This document shows, piece after piece, positions 11,611-22,092 of a stretch of DNA of 64,000 bases. The DNA is from Acanthaster planci (lineage: Eukaryota > Echinodermata > Asteroidea > Valvatida > Acanthasteridae). The notes below the pieces were generated by a model. It made no database searches and was not told the DNA's origin. It saw only the letters and a list, made by a program, of their open reading frames with translations. The number at the start of each line of letters is the position of its first letter. Position 1 is the stretch's first letter. The position numbers were made by a program, and so were the translations under genes. Where the stretch lies: assembly GCF_001949145.1 (NCBI RefSeq), contig NW_019091392.1, positions 1,230,980 through 1,294,979 on the forward strand, written 5' to 3'.

Positions 11611-12698
11611 TTCTGCGACGACTGTTTTGCTACAGGGACGAAGCATGATTTTTCTTACATTTTGGAGATGAAAGAAGAGTCAAGGTTTTTAAGGATTTTT
11701 TTCTCATGTTCACTTCGTTGTATAAAGCTCAGTTGGTCGTGCCCCTAGAGACATTATATATCATTTACCTTCTAACTGTCCCGCTGAATTTACAATTGTT
11801 GTAATCAAAAGCGATAAATATTTGTACATGTATGGCTTCATTACGCGGTGATATGAAAATCAGTTGAAATTGATTCAAATAATCGATTCTGTGTGTGTTT
11901 TCTCTCCGATAAATATTGTAGTTGCATTGTGAAACAACTTGTATTAATTAAAGTTGGTATTGCAAATCAGGCACCCTCCCCTAAATGTCCATGCTGTTAG
12001 CCAATCACATCGCGAGGGTCCATTCTATTTCCAGTGTCAGATGCCGCGCGTAGACTTTTAATGAGACTCACCCCGCAGTCTCCTCTCGAGCCGTGAGTGG
12101 CCTAAAATTCTGAAGGAACGCAAGAAATAGCCGTGGGCCGATTTTCCTCCTCCGTTTCCTACTCAAACTGGACCGCATGCCGGAGATTTAATGAGGAAAA
12201 TAATTTGAAAGTCCTGTCCGCCGCGGAATGTCTTCACCCAACTTACAAACCATTGCCTTGCTATGTGAACGTACGATGGCACTGACAGCAAATTATCCCG
12301 GTGTGGGTATCTGTCTATATATGCACGGCCGGGAGTGAAAACATTAGTATAAAAGTGATCCAGATGAACCCGGGTGGTCTAAGTAAATCAGCCATTTCGT
12401 TGGCACTGGAATTGATACGTGTGTACACAGTCGATTTGGGATTTTTTTTTCTTTCTCTCTTTTTTTGGCGCTCGGCATAAGGCAAATTGATGCCCTTTCA
12501 AGAACAAACGAAGGACGGGCCCACCATGTTTGCTTGTTGAAACTGTGAAGACTATTTTGGCTGAAATGCCTCTGTTTAAAGAAAAACCACAAAGTGAAGA
12601 ACGTTCAATATCAGAAATTGATGGTAGAGTCAATCAATTTTGTCCCTTTTTCGCACAACATTTTACTTTGCTCTAGGCGGGAGATTTCGTTAATGCCA

Positions 12699-12703
12699 CA
12701 AAA
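12699..12703 (-). terminator. Pol III terminator (T run) of the tRNA-Val gene
   Basis: Reading minus, the tRNA 3' end is followed within about 15 bases by TTTTT (plus-strand aaaaa in ccacaaaaaccc). Runs of four or more T on the non-template strand terminate RNA polymerase III. The exact end coordinates may be off by one or two bases. Confidence 0.6.
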
Positions 12704-12713
12704 ACCCAAGAAT

Positions 12714-12786
12714 AATTCTCGCCCGGGATCGAACCGAGGACCTTTCGCGTGTAAAGCGAACGTAATGACCACTACACCACGAAATC
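12714..12786 (-). tRNA. tRNA-Val (anticodon UAC)
   Basis: The 73-nt minus-strand sequence folds as a cloverleaf. The acceptor arms GATTTCG and CGAGAAT pair at six of seven positions (two G-U wobbles and one A-A mismatch at the second pair). The D arm contains the A box TGGTGTAGTGG. The anticodon stem TTCGC/GCGAA is perfect around loop TTTACAC, so the anticodon is UAC (Val). The T stem CTCGG/CCGGG encloses TTCGATC, giving a canonical B box GGTTCGATCCC. The body closely resembles animal tRNA-Val genes (GTGTAGTGG, ACGTTCGC, ACGCGAAAGGTC). There is no intron and CCA is not encoded. A T5 run follows closely, as needed for Pol III termination. The acceptor mismatch leaves open a slightly decayed or SINE-founder copy, but both promoter boxes are intact. 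Confidence 0.88.
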
Positions 12787-13179
12787 CCGACCCAGTGAAG
12801 AACGTGAGGAATAACCTTTTCAAGTATTCCACCGACAATTAATTTCTCAGTGCAATTCTGCGACCTAAACACGACGACCTCAACCCCAATTTTTTTCATC
12901 CAGTACCGAAGCCGCGATTTTTAATGACGGGCACTTGAGACCAAATAAGGCAACTGAAACGGGGAAGATTAATGAAAAAGTATCGCTGGTGCTTTTCCTT
13001 GAATACAGCGACATTTGATCGGTACTTTTTGTAAGATTTCCATTATCATGTCACTCTCTACCCCGCCCTTACTCCTGAAGTGACGTTAAGCATCCTAATA
13101 GCTACCACCAGCAACACCACAAAACTTCCCACGACAGAAGAAGAGTCGTTTTAGAGCCACTAACATGAGTGACAGCTCT

Positions 13180-13185
<6 letters not shown>

Positions 13186-13215
<30 letters not shown>
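13186..13215. repeat. (TA)n microsatellite
   Basis: About 15 uninterrupted TA dinucleotides. Confidence 0.97.
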
Positions 13216-13216
<1 letters not shown>

Positions 13217-15729
13217 CATCTCCAGTAAACGGATGCCACTTGTCCGCCTAATTTGCGGTCAGCCCGCCCCGCTCGTTACACGGCAACTTTCCCGCTAATG
13301 AGCAGAAACAATCAAGGTGACCAAGACAAGAATAACACGCGTAAAGGCTTGAATGGACACTTAATACCCAGCTGCCTCGCTATTGCATGGTTCCTTAACA
13401 GAGCGGACATCCAGTAACAAAAGGAACATCTTTTATTCATCGTTTCGTAGTGTCCTATCCTCCCCCGCTCATTTAAGCTACAAGTCTTAATTAACTCGTC
13501 TGTCAACTCTGAGGATGACCAAATTCGACAATTAATTCCCGATTAAGGAGAACGAAGAGTTTAAAGCCCAGCAGAGCAAATCGAATATATATAGGCTGGT
13601 TATATGCATTCGGTGTTTGATTTAGTACGTTACTAATTCATTTCCATTGTGTCGTCAATTGTGTCGAGTTTTATTTATGGAGCTGTGATTTCACGAAAGA
13701 GTGAAACTTTATTTTTTTTTAAATTTAATTACAATTGATAACTTTTTTCGGAAGAGGACCCTAGAGTTGATAAGCAACAAACTTTAGTTTGACAAAATGA
13801 CAAGTATTGATCACGTGATAGTGAAGAAACCCGGTTTGTGCTCCGTGTAAAATTTATATTAGTGTAAACGTTATATTTAAAGGCAATACTCTTATGCTTA
13901 CAGTTACCCTCGTTTCCATTTTCCCCCAAATTTTATGAAAAAAAACGGTCTAGCTTCAGTTTGACTGCTAAAAAAGACGCCAGCTTAAGGTTGCAATACC
14001 GTCAAAGGCTTTTAAACAGTCTTGGCCGGCCTTCCACAGCCAAACAGATGTACAGGTTATTATGATTACTGTTAACTATGCCCAGTCTTTAGATTGTAAA
14101 GTTATGCACATAAAGCCCGCGTTGAGTCAAATGGTGTTGCTTGGAATTTAGGCTTCACAAACAAATAGTCTTTCTTCAAGTCGTCCATGGGACGAACGAG
14201 ACAGCGACCCAATCTAGAACCATCGTGCACTGCAAGGGTAAATTAAAGGCGAACATGCGGAGAACCGCATATTATTGCCAACGCACTTCCTGAGGAAAAA
14301 AGTGTGCTAATTATTGGCACCGTTAGTGCGGTAATCATAAAAAACACCCCGTCGTATGCCCCCTACCCTTTGAGGAGAGGACAAGGGGGTTTTCATCGGC
14401 TGCTCGCCCTCTGCGGGTGGTGTGGAATAGCCGGTGTTACTGGCCGGGCCTCAAAGAAGACAGAGACCATAGCGAACCTTGAAACCAAGTGACACGCTCA
14501 TATTAGACCGAAAAAAAAACACTTATCGCAAGATGTCACTTCTAAATGTGCATCTGCTATCTTACTGTGACATGTGTGCCTCAACAATGGTTTGGACGGG
14601 ATTGTGCGCAGGCGTAGATGATGGGGAGATATCGTACTAAATTATAATGTCGGATTTGAGTTTTGCGAGTCCATCGTTCGCTGCAAATGAGTTCAGTTAC
14701 CCTCTCAATGATGATAATATTTCTGGTGCTGTATTCCTCTATTTCGAAACAAAGTTTAACGCAAAGGCCCGATGCTAATCATAGATCGGTTCATTCCCAA
14801 ACGCTGTCGATCTTCCTTCTCAAGAGCTATAATATAGGCAAAACAAAGTTTTAACAACGTCGCCACAATGCAATATCTTAGAGGCGACACAACTCAGGGA
14901 TACTCATCGTTAAAAGACTTTTTCATGGAAACTAAAGCGGAGAATTCTCATGAAAGTGTTCAGCGGACCGAGGGCACATAAAGACGTCTGCTTGACTGTG
15001 TTATTGAAAAAAAAGATCTGAGCAAAGTCCGAAACAGCAAGAATTTGAGAGGACCGTGGGAATCGAACACAGTGCAAAAGTCAAGCCGTGTCACCTGCGT
15101 GAGTTTGATTCAAATCCGGGTCATGTAGCTCAAGGTCGGGGTTGGGGGGGACCAAGCCTGCCCCGTGCTTGGAGTCTCCCAAATTGACCTTTATTTTGTC
15201 GGTGTTTGATACGCAGTCGTTGATAATCAACATGCGTTCAATTCAATGCGAATACAAAGTTAGTATTTATAAAAGTTAGTGTGCTGTCTTCATAAGAATA
15301 TTTGGGTTTGTTCAATCGTGGCTGGAGATGTTAACTTAGTAAGTCTGTGTACGAACGAAAACGGACAAAATTGACTCCTGAGGTCTGAAAGTGAAGCGCT
15401 ATCAACAGATTACACGCTTTTGCTGGCTCGCTATTTCGCGTGGGGTAGGCATTTTAGGGATGACAGTTGGAGCTAATAGCCACACACATGATCCCGGTAT
15501 TTATCTCCCTTAATCCAAGCCCAACAACTGTTCGTCCAGGCATTCAAGCCCAACCCCATACTAGCTCCAGCTGAGAGGCCAGTCCACTGCGGCCGGGGCG
15601 GTCTGCCAGCATCTCATCCGCCCCACACGGCGGCGCGGAGCATCGCAGGCGTGAGCATAGACCAGGCCCAGTCCCGGGCCCATAGCCTGCCTGCAACCAT
15701 TCCCTCTTCAGCCCGTGCTGTGTACAGCC

Positions 15730-15810
15730 TGGAATGCCTGTCCTCTTTAATTTGGTTGTCACAATTGCAAATCGGTCTTTTGTGGCCGGCACAATACGCT
15801 CGCCACCTGC
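15730..15810. promoter_or_regulatory. Enhancer-like motif cluster
   Basis: Within 60 bases: CTTTAATTTGG (homeodomain-type), GTTGTCACAATTGCAAAT (reverse complement holds ATTTGCAAT, a POU/C/EBP-like site) and TCTTTTGTGGCC (SOX-like TTTTGT). Each motif is short, so only their close grouping is noteworthy. Confidence 0.2.
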
Positions 15811-18800
15811 ACTGCTCTATTTGGGCCCTTCTGCATTGTCCGGACAAAGTGGAGACGATTTTTAGCAAGGACGGGGCCAAAACACACCCAGCGGGATGCC
15901 GCTAGATACGATCGCATCCCCGCTCGGTTTATCGAGGGCTTTTCGAGCTTTTCTGCCAATCTTCTTATGAGCCAGCCGTACACATTCAATGTGATAACAC
16001 ATAAACAAATTAGTGAATTTTGTTTGGCTTTGCAAAAACAGACGCTTTGCTCTGTATCCGGAAAGCATGCTACTTAATCACTATTTATAAAATGTCATTT
16101 CAATCAAAACGGGGACTTGCCAATGCACACTGTCATCAAACCCAATTACAGGTTGCTGGAAATTGTAATAACGAATTGGCCAAGTTAAAAAATGCGCAGT
16201 ATGTCAGGGTAACGAAAGGGCAAAATGTATCTTTCCTTTATACCCAAGTATGAAAGATGTCACTGATAAACTTAACCTTTTTTATTGAAGGTGTGAAGGC
16301 ACACATATGGTATTACGACTGATATATGTCAATGGATCCCAATGGTCGTACTTCGATTCATACAAAGCTTGTTAGAAAAATCTTGCTGTCTTGAGCACTT
16401 TTACTATTGTAAAAATTATGACATCACATTGTACACTCTGTAGTCGTGGTTTTCGTATCATTCCACGATGTATTGATTCTGTTCTCTATCTTCATAAGGA
16501 TGTTGGGGGTTTCGACAAGTGGATGTCTCAAAACGTCTCAAGAGCGTAGTAGGTGTGAACGATATCACATCTTTGGCTTTGTACAAGCCGTTAAATTGGG
16601 CTCCTGCTGGGAACGAGGGAGCATTACTTGGCCTCTAACGAGAGTGTTGGGAGGAAACCAGGGGATGGAAAGGGAACTAGAAAGGACCTGTGAAAGCACC
16701 AAATCCCGCCAGTGTTAGTCCATGTCGTCTTGACTGATGGGTGGTGATCTGTCATGATATTGTCTCTGGATGAGAAGGACATGAAATCCGTCTCATTTTG
16801 ACTGGATGCACTGCCATGATGCAGTTGTTGCTGATTATCGCGTCTGTCCCGTCATCAGCTCCACAAACCAGTGTTGCAGCTTCTTCATGAACGTCCCACA
16901 TCAAGAAGGACTATAGGTAAAGTATCGGGCCGACTGGGTCCATAAAGGAGCACTTGTCTCACTGAAGTTAGACCGACATAAACGGAAACATTGATTTTAG
17001 ATTGACTTGTTTGTTTGCATGATTGCGTTTTTCTTTCAATACGGTACTATCATTTCCGTTCCAGACCAAAGCCTTTCCATCATGACCAAAATGCGATCAC
17101 AAATGCTGGTCGGCATATTACTAACTCTAATGGGAATAGGGCTACATAGGTGATCAACTAAAAGTTTATCGGTGCACTGTATGAATAACTCGGCAAGTAA
17201 CCTCTGAAAGTCCACCAGCCACCAAACCCAAACCAATCATTATAATAATTCTGAAGGCATAATGATCTCATTCCTCACAAAACCCTAATCACAGTTGTGA
17301 CCGGAGGGTACAAAATGAGGCGGACGGTCATATCGTTGGTGATTCAGTTTTAGTTTCGACTAGAAAGAGCAAAGTGAGTTCTTCGTTTTGACGTATAACT
17401 CATTTTCGTATCCCGGTGAAAATGGACAAGAAAGTGGATGGAATATGTTGACATTTCCCATTGACTTTTTGATTCTTTGTTGGGGTGGTCACAATACACC
17501 ATTATTTTCAAAGAAGCCATTGTTGGTCTTGTTCCCTGAATCTATCTCATTCAATGTAATCTGTCAAATGGAACGGTGCTAGACTAGTTGGGTTACATGC
17601 CTCACTTTCAAAAATTTGTGCTTAAAAATGTTGGTTAAAACATTAAGATCATCTGTAATGAACTTTCATTTCATTGCTTTCGCTTTTATTCTTAGGTTTC
17701 CTGAATCGATACAAGTGAACCTCGCTTTCATTTCAATATGGCCGTCTTGTGAAAGAGGTCAATTAAGCCAATCTTGTAGGCAAAACAATTAAATATTTGG
17801 TGATGTATTTTGAAAATGGGAACGACTTTTTGAACCAAAATCATGTTTGTTCACAACTGTGCTCGGTTCGTCATCGGTAAACACGACTCCAGAGGTGGAT
17901 ATTCCAAATGGTTAAAGCAGCGTAGGCCCCATAAAACGTGCTTTTCCGAGACCGTTTTTTGAAAGGAATGAGTTCTAGTGAACGTTATTCCTCAACAAAG
18001 GAAAAGTCAACAGGAAAACAAGGCGTCTATGGATATATATGGAGCCAAGAGGAAAGAGAAAACATGGTTGCGGTAGTAGTGAGGGGAGGGGGAAGGGCCG
18101 CGGTAGCTACGTCTCAAAGCCTGGCAGGTTATTCCTACCCACCAAAGGATTTATGATTTTGTTATTTTGAGCTGTACTTTACAATGTGCTGTATCAACGA
18201 TGACCCCGGTCCAGAAGCAGGTTAGATGACGAATCTTTGGAAAAACGCGGGCTTATAGACAATCCGTAATGCAGACATCAGAGAAGACACTGACCGAAAC
18301 TGCCTGCAAAACGAATAAAATTGGATACCACAAAACAGTAGTTGTGAAGGATTTATGTCTGTTTTTATAGCACTTTTGCGCGGAATGGCAGGGCTGGAGC
18401 TACATGTTCATGTCACGTTAACTGGCAGGAATTAGTGACAGACGATAGGATGGGCGGATTCTACCGAGCCCGGTCATCGCAGACCACGGTCAATGATCCC
18501 AGCACTGACCGACAGCTGTGGCGAAGGGGCCGGACATGCGGGTCTCTGCTACCAAGAAAGCATCAGCACAGATCATGTTTGTCCCGATGTGTACTCTAGA
18601 CAGGCTGTCCTTAACCTATATCAAACGGCGGGACGGGAATCGCAGAGCAAACATTACCACAGATTGAGTACGAGATCTGGCTCCACTCTCATTATAATAC
18701 CTAAACCGGCACACACGGGCTGGTTCCGCGCTCATTGCTATCTACGGAAGACGAATCGAAACCACGTACACACACACAACGGAAGAAAGGCGACATGTCG

Positions 18801-20431
18801 TAGTTGTATCATCGTTATCCGTATCACTCCACAGCTGTGTGTACCACAACTAATATTTGTAATAGGTTCGTTTCGGGGGTCTTTGGGTGTTTGACTTTGA
18901 TCTGGCGCTAATCAATTAGGTATACATGTAATGGTGAATTGATTCCCGCCTTGGGATCCATGTTTGCTATCTGCAGGACGAGCTACGTGAGAGATCGAAC
19001 GGCTCTTGGAGGCTGATAAATGAACTTCAGACGTAAACGCGTTTTGTGTTCTTTATCAACTACAGTGTACAAACCCGTGAATCTTACACAGTACCCATTA
19101 CTAGCTGATAAGAACCGGGGGAGTTAAATTTAGAGTTCAAATTGAAAGATAACTCGGTGTCACACGACCAATGCACTGTTGCCCTGGTCTCATGACTACG
19201 ACACTTTCTGACATCGTTCATTCAATTGTTTAAAAAAACATACTAACCCCCCCCACAAAAAAATTAAGTAAAATGAGTGGAGGAGAACAAAGAGGAAAAA
19301 AACTGAGAAAGAAAAGAGGAAATGAATGGAAATACCCAATTTGCCTGAAAATGCCTGGTATTAAACCGCCTTCCACCATACTTTATCAGTGTGCTCATGG
19401 GTGTTTGGCTGCCCCCTCCTGAGCGAAAGCGCTTTGCCTCTTCCTGGGACACTCATGCATTCGTTTTCTTCTTTTTTAAAACACGACAGCTTTTTATCGG
19501 ATGTAGAGTTACCGATTCCTCGACTTCTCGCACTTCTAAAACAGGGCATATCAAACAATAGTTTACATTCACTTTTACTTCTGTTAACAAAGCAAATAGG
19601 AATCATTCGTTCCTTGTTTATACGGTTTGCGTTTTGAAAGAGATTTTTGACGTTTTGGTATGTTGCATGCCTCCAGGAGGCTGTAAGAACACCACACCGT
19701 GGATATAGTAGGACCGATTTCGCAATAGGGTCTGCCCGAAGCAGGCGGGTATTTTCCGCTAAAAATGCTCCTGTCGGTTTGGCACATGTCTCCAGGAACC
19801 AAACTCTTTAAAGGTACTGTTGCTCTGACTGGCAACATCCCAAGTCCCAAAAAAGCCCTACATAAGGTAAATCGTTTGCTAATAACAGAAATAACTACCC
19901 CCAGCGGCATATTCATGTTTTGGTGTCGGGCAATTTCCAAAGCGAAAGCGGCTAGGCTTCGGGCTCGTTAACATGATGTTGTGGAGAAAAAAATTGAAGG
20001 TTCCGACATCCTTTTATTTGCTGATGGAGTTTTTCCAGGGTTTTGGTGATAATACTTATAAACATACCGATTACTTTCTTTCCTGCTCACCTATTCTTTG
20101 GAATAAACAAACAAACCATGTGTGCGTGTGGGGGGGGGCAAGTTTCCCTGCCCCCACCCCTGCTGGATACGTCACTGGTTGCCCGTATATAGCAGCAAAC
20201 TTTTGTTAAAATATTGAGGAGCCTTACGTTCTTGATCCTTGCTTCTGCGGGTAATGGTTGGAAAAAAATGTATCCATCAATTGGAATTCGGCTAAAATTT
20301 ATTAAAGGTTTAGCGAGGAAATTTGCCTGTTACCCGTTCAGTGGGTGAATCGGTGGGGGGAGTTGAAAGCTCCAACTGGCGCAGTTGGAAAGGCCTTCGT
20401 AAAAAAAAAAACATTCTTTTGATTATTAAAA

Positions 20432-20634
20432 GTTAGTCCGGCTCTATGTCTTAAATGACCAATTTAAATTAGACCGGCCAACAACTAACATTTATTAGTC
20501 CACAATAAGTCAAATATTAGTCAAATTTGACCAAAGTCAGTCACTTTTGACTAAAAATTAGTCCTGTCTTGATTTAATAAGTCATCAAGACCTGTCTTAC
20601 TTAGATTAGTCATTTTGAGCAAAAACTGACTAAC
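20432..20634. repeat. Cluster of TTAGTC/GACTAA motifs
   Basis: At least eight TTAGTC or GACTAA hexamers lie within about 200 bases, in both orientations and irregularly spaced, with several TTAGTCA/TGACTAA forms. AGTTAGTCCGG at the left and TTAGACCGGCC shortly after are partly complementary. This may be a decayed repeat with many inverted sub-units, or a cluster of AP-1-like (TGACTAA) sites. Confidence 0.55.
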
Positions 20635-20961
20635 TTTTGTGTACATATTTGGAGTTGCTCTGAGCTTAAAGATAACTTCGTATTGTGCAGCAAATATTTC
20701 CAGCTCCAAGGAATTTTATTCTTTGTGCTTTTTGTCTGTGAAGAGAAACATTGGTTTCAGTTCTCAAATTCAGTTACTGGGAAGTTTTAAAGGCGTCAGG
20801 ATCTACTTAGAATTGACAATACAAAATACGCAAACTAAAAAAGATCATAAATTTGTACACGTTCAAGAACTGTTTATGGCCAATAGAAGTAGACCTTTTT
20901 TACGGTTATCCCACTTCAACCGAACCCCTTCAACATGATACCATTCATTAGTAGAGTGTCT

Positions 20962-21159
20962 TTATTGCGGCCAAGTTACACATTCACTGTCACAAGAGTC
21001 ATCTTCCAGTGTTTGCGAAATCATCCAGTGCTCTCGTCGGCCCAACGACCACAATGCGGGCCCCAGTAGGCAGATGAAGCCGAAGAGCACTTGTCCGATG
21101 TTCAAATTGTTTTCAAGTCTCAGCAATTCAAAGATAATAATTCCGTGTTCAAACTTCAA
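20962..21159 (-). CDS. Candidate 3' coding end with a membrane-like segment, minus strand
   Basis: A minus-strand frame reads into a hydrophobic stretch, VLFGFICLLGPALWSLG (about 17 residues, a plausible membrane helix), followed by RREHWMISQTL and the acidic Cys-containing tail EDDSCDSECVTWPQ before TAA. The stop codon overlaps an AATAAA (CAATAAAG). The frame has no ATG at its start, so it would have to be a terminal exon; AG at 21121-21120 (TTGCTGAG) is one weak acceptor choice. I recognise no family. An extremely short 3' UTR would be odd, and the overlap may be chance. Confidence 0.22.
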   Translation of the reverse strand: MKFEHGIIIFELLRLENNLNIGQVLFGFICLLGPALWSLGRREHWMISQTLEDDSCDSECVTWPQ

Positions 21160-21733
21160 AGTACCACCCCGTAATCATATTTCTGGAGATTTAAAGTCAA
21201 CACACGGGACAACCTGATAGTCTTGAACCCTTCGGGGTCGCGCCCGAGTCCCCGATAACGCGTTTTTCTGCTGGCCCGTTGAAATGAGCCAATGGGCGGG
21301 GTGCAGAAAACAAGTCGTTTGGACAACTAAACCGCTTATTTTGCCTTTATATTGTCGGTTGACTGCTCCTCATAAATGCTGCAAACTGTTTGCTTTCAGG
21401 TGAAGGTCTACTCATGACATGAATAACACGTTCATTATCAACTGTTAACCTCAGAGTTGCCAAAACACCTGCAAAGTACAACATTAAAAACAGTGCTTGT
21501 TTCCCATTGATAATCACCGTTGTAATTATTACTGTACACCTTGTTCAATTCGGCACCGTATTCGACATGCTCGTGAAAACCTTTGCGGAAAGAAAGTATC
21601 TGAAAAGCACTAAAGGAATGATACTTTGAGGGCTGGGCAATTCTACGCAATCATTATCTCAATCATGTATGGACAGATTTAGACTAAGTATCCACACACT
21701 GAAGGCACCAACATCGGACCACACGCTTAAACT

Positions 21734-22092
21734 AATAAGCCATTTGCGAATTAACTTTGAATAAAATCTGTAACGCTGAATTCTTTAATTTGACGCGAAC
21801 ATAACTTGAATTCTTCATACTAAAACCACTGTTGCTATACCTCGTGATTCGGGGCAAGCTTTTGCATAGCGACCACCATCTCTGGGATGGTCTAGTTCTC
21901 TTATGTCCTTTTTCATTGAGAACAGTGTATCGTTGCAAGGCGTCTCTTATGTAACCAAGGAAAAGCTTGCCCCGAATCACGAGGCATAGCAACAGTGGCA
22001 TTAGTATGGAGAATTCCAATTGTTATGTTCACGTAAATTAAAGAACTCAGTGTACCAGATTTTATTCAAATTTAACTCGCAAAAGGCTTATT
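21734..22092. mobile_element. Long-armed imperfect palindrome (hairpin), MITE-like
   Basis: The left arm 21734-21863 and right arm 21961-22092 are reverse complements over about 130 bp, separated by a 97-bp spacer. The inner 23 bp (CTCGTGATTCGGGGCAAGCT and on to TTTT) match perfectly; outward similarity persists through CCACTGTTGCTAT, GAACATAAC, TTCTTTAATTT and TTTGAATAAAATCTG with scattered substitutions and small indels, to AATAAGCC at the outer tip. No clear target duplication is visible. It could be a decayed MITE or an inverted duplication. A transcript crossing it would fold into a long double-stranded hairpin, a possible siRNA source. The open frame across it is probably a by-product of the repeat. 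Confidence 0.75.

Larger units (their letters stand above)
10507..12713. other. No gene recognised; regulatory-looking patches
   Basis: Between the foldback element and the tRNA gene. Contains the AATTAG-duplicated stretch noted at 11440-11610 and a second CpG-bearing patch at 12000-12250 (GCCAATCACATCGCG, ATTTAATGAGGAAAATAATT). No splice-flanked open frame. Confidence 0.5.
12787..20431. other. No gene recognised
   Basis: Seven and a half kilobases upstream of the tRNA gene, with a (TA)n tract, several CpG-rich patches (13220-13560, 15590-15960, 18430-18560) and short frames only. A tRNA-like B-box match occurs near 15070 (minus GTTCGATTCCC) without a cloverleaf. Nothing else assignable. Confidence 0.5.

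Noticed and set aside
15045-15115. Minus GTTCGATTCCC near 15070 and plus GATTCAAATCC near 15105, tRNA-like
   Set aside because: The arms do not pair into acceptor, D or anticodon stems; chance or very old tRNA-derived DNA.
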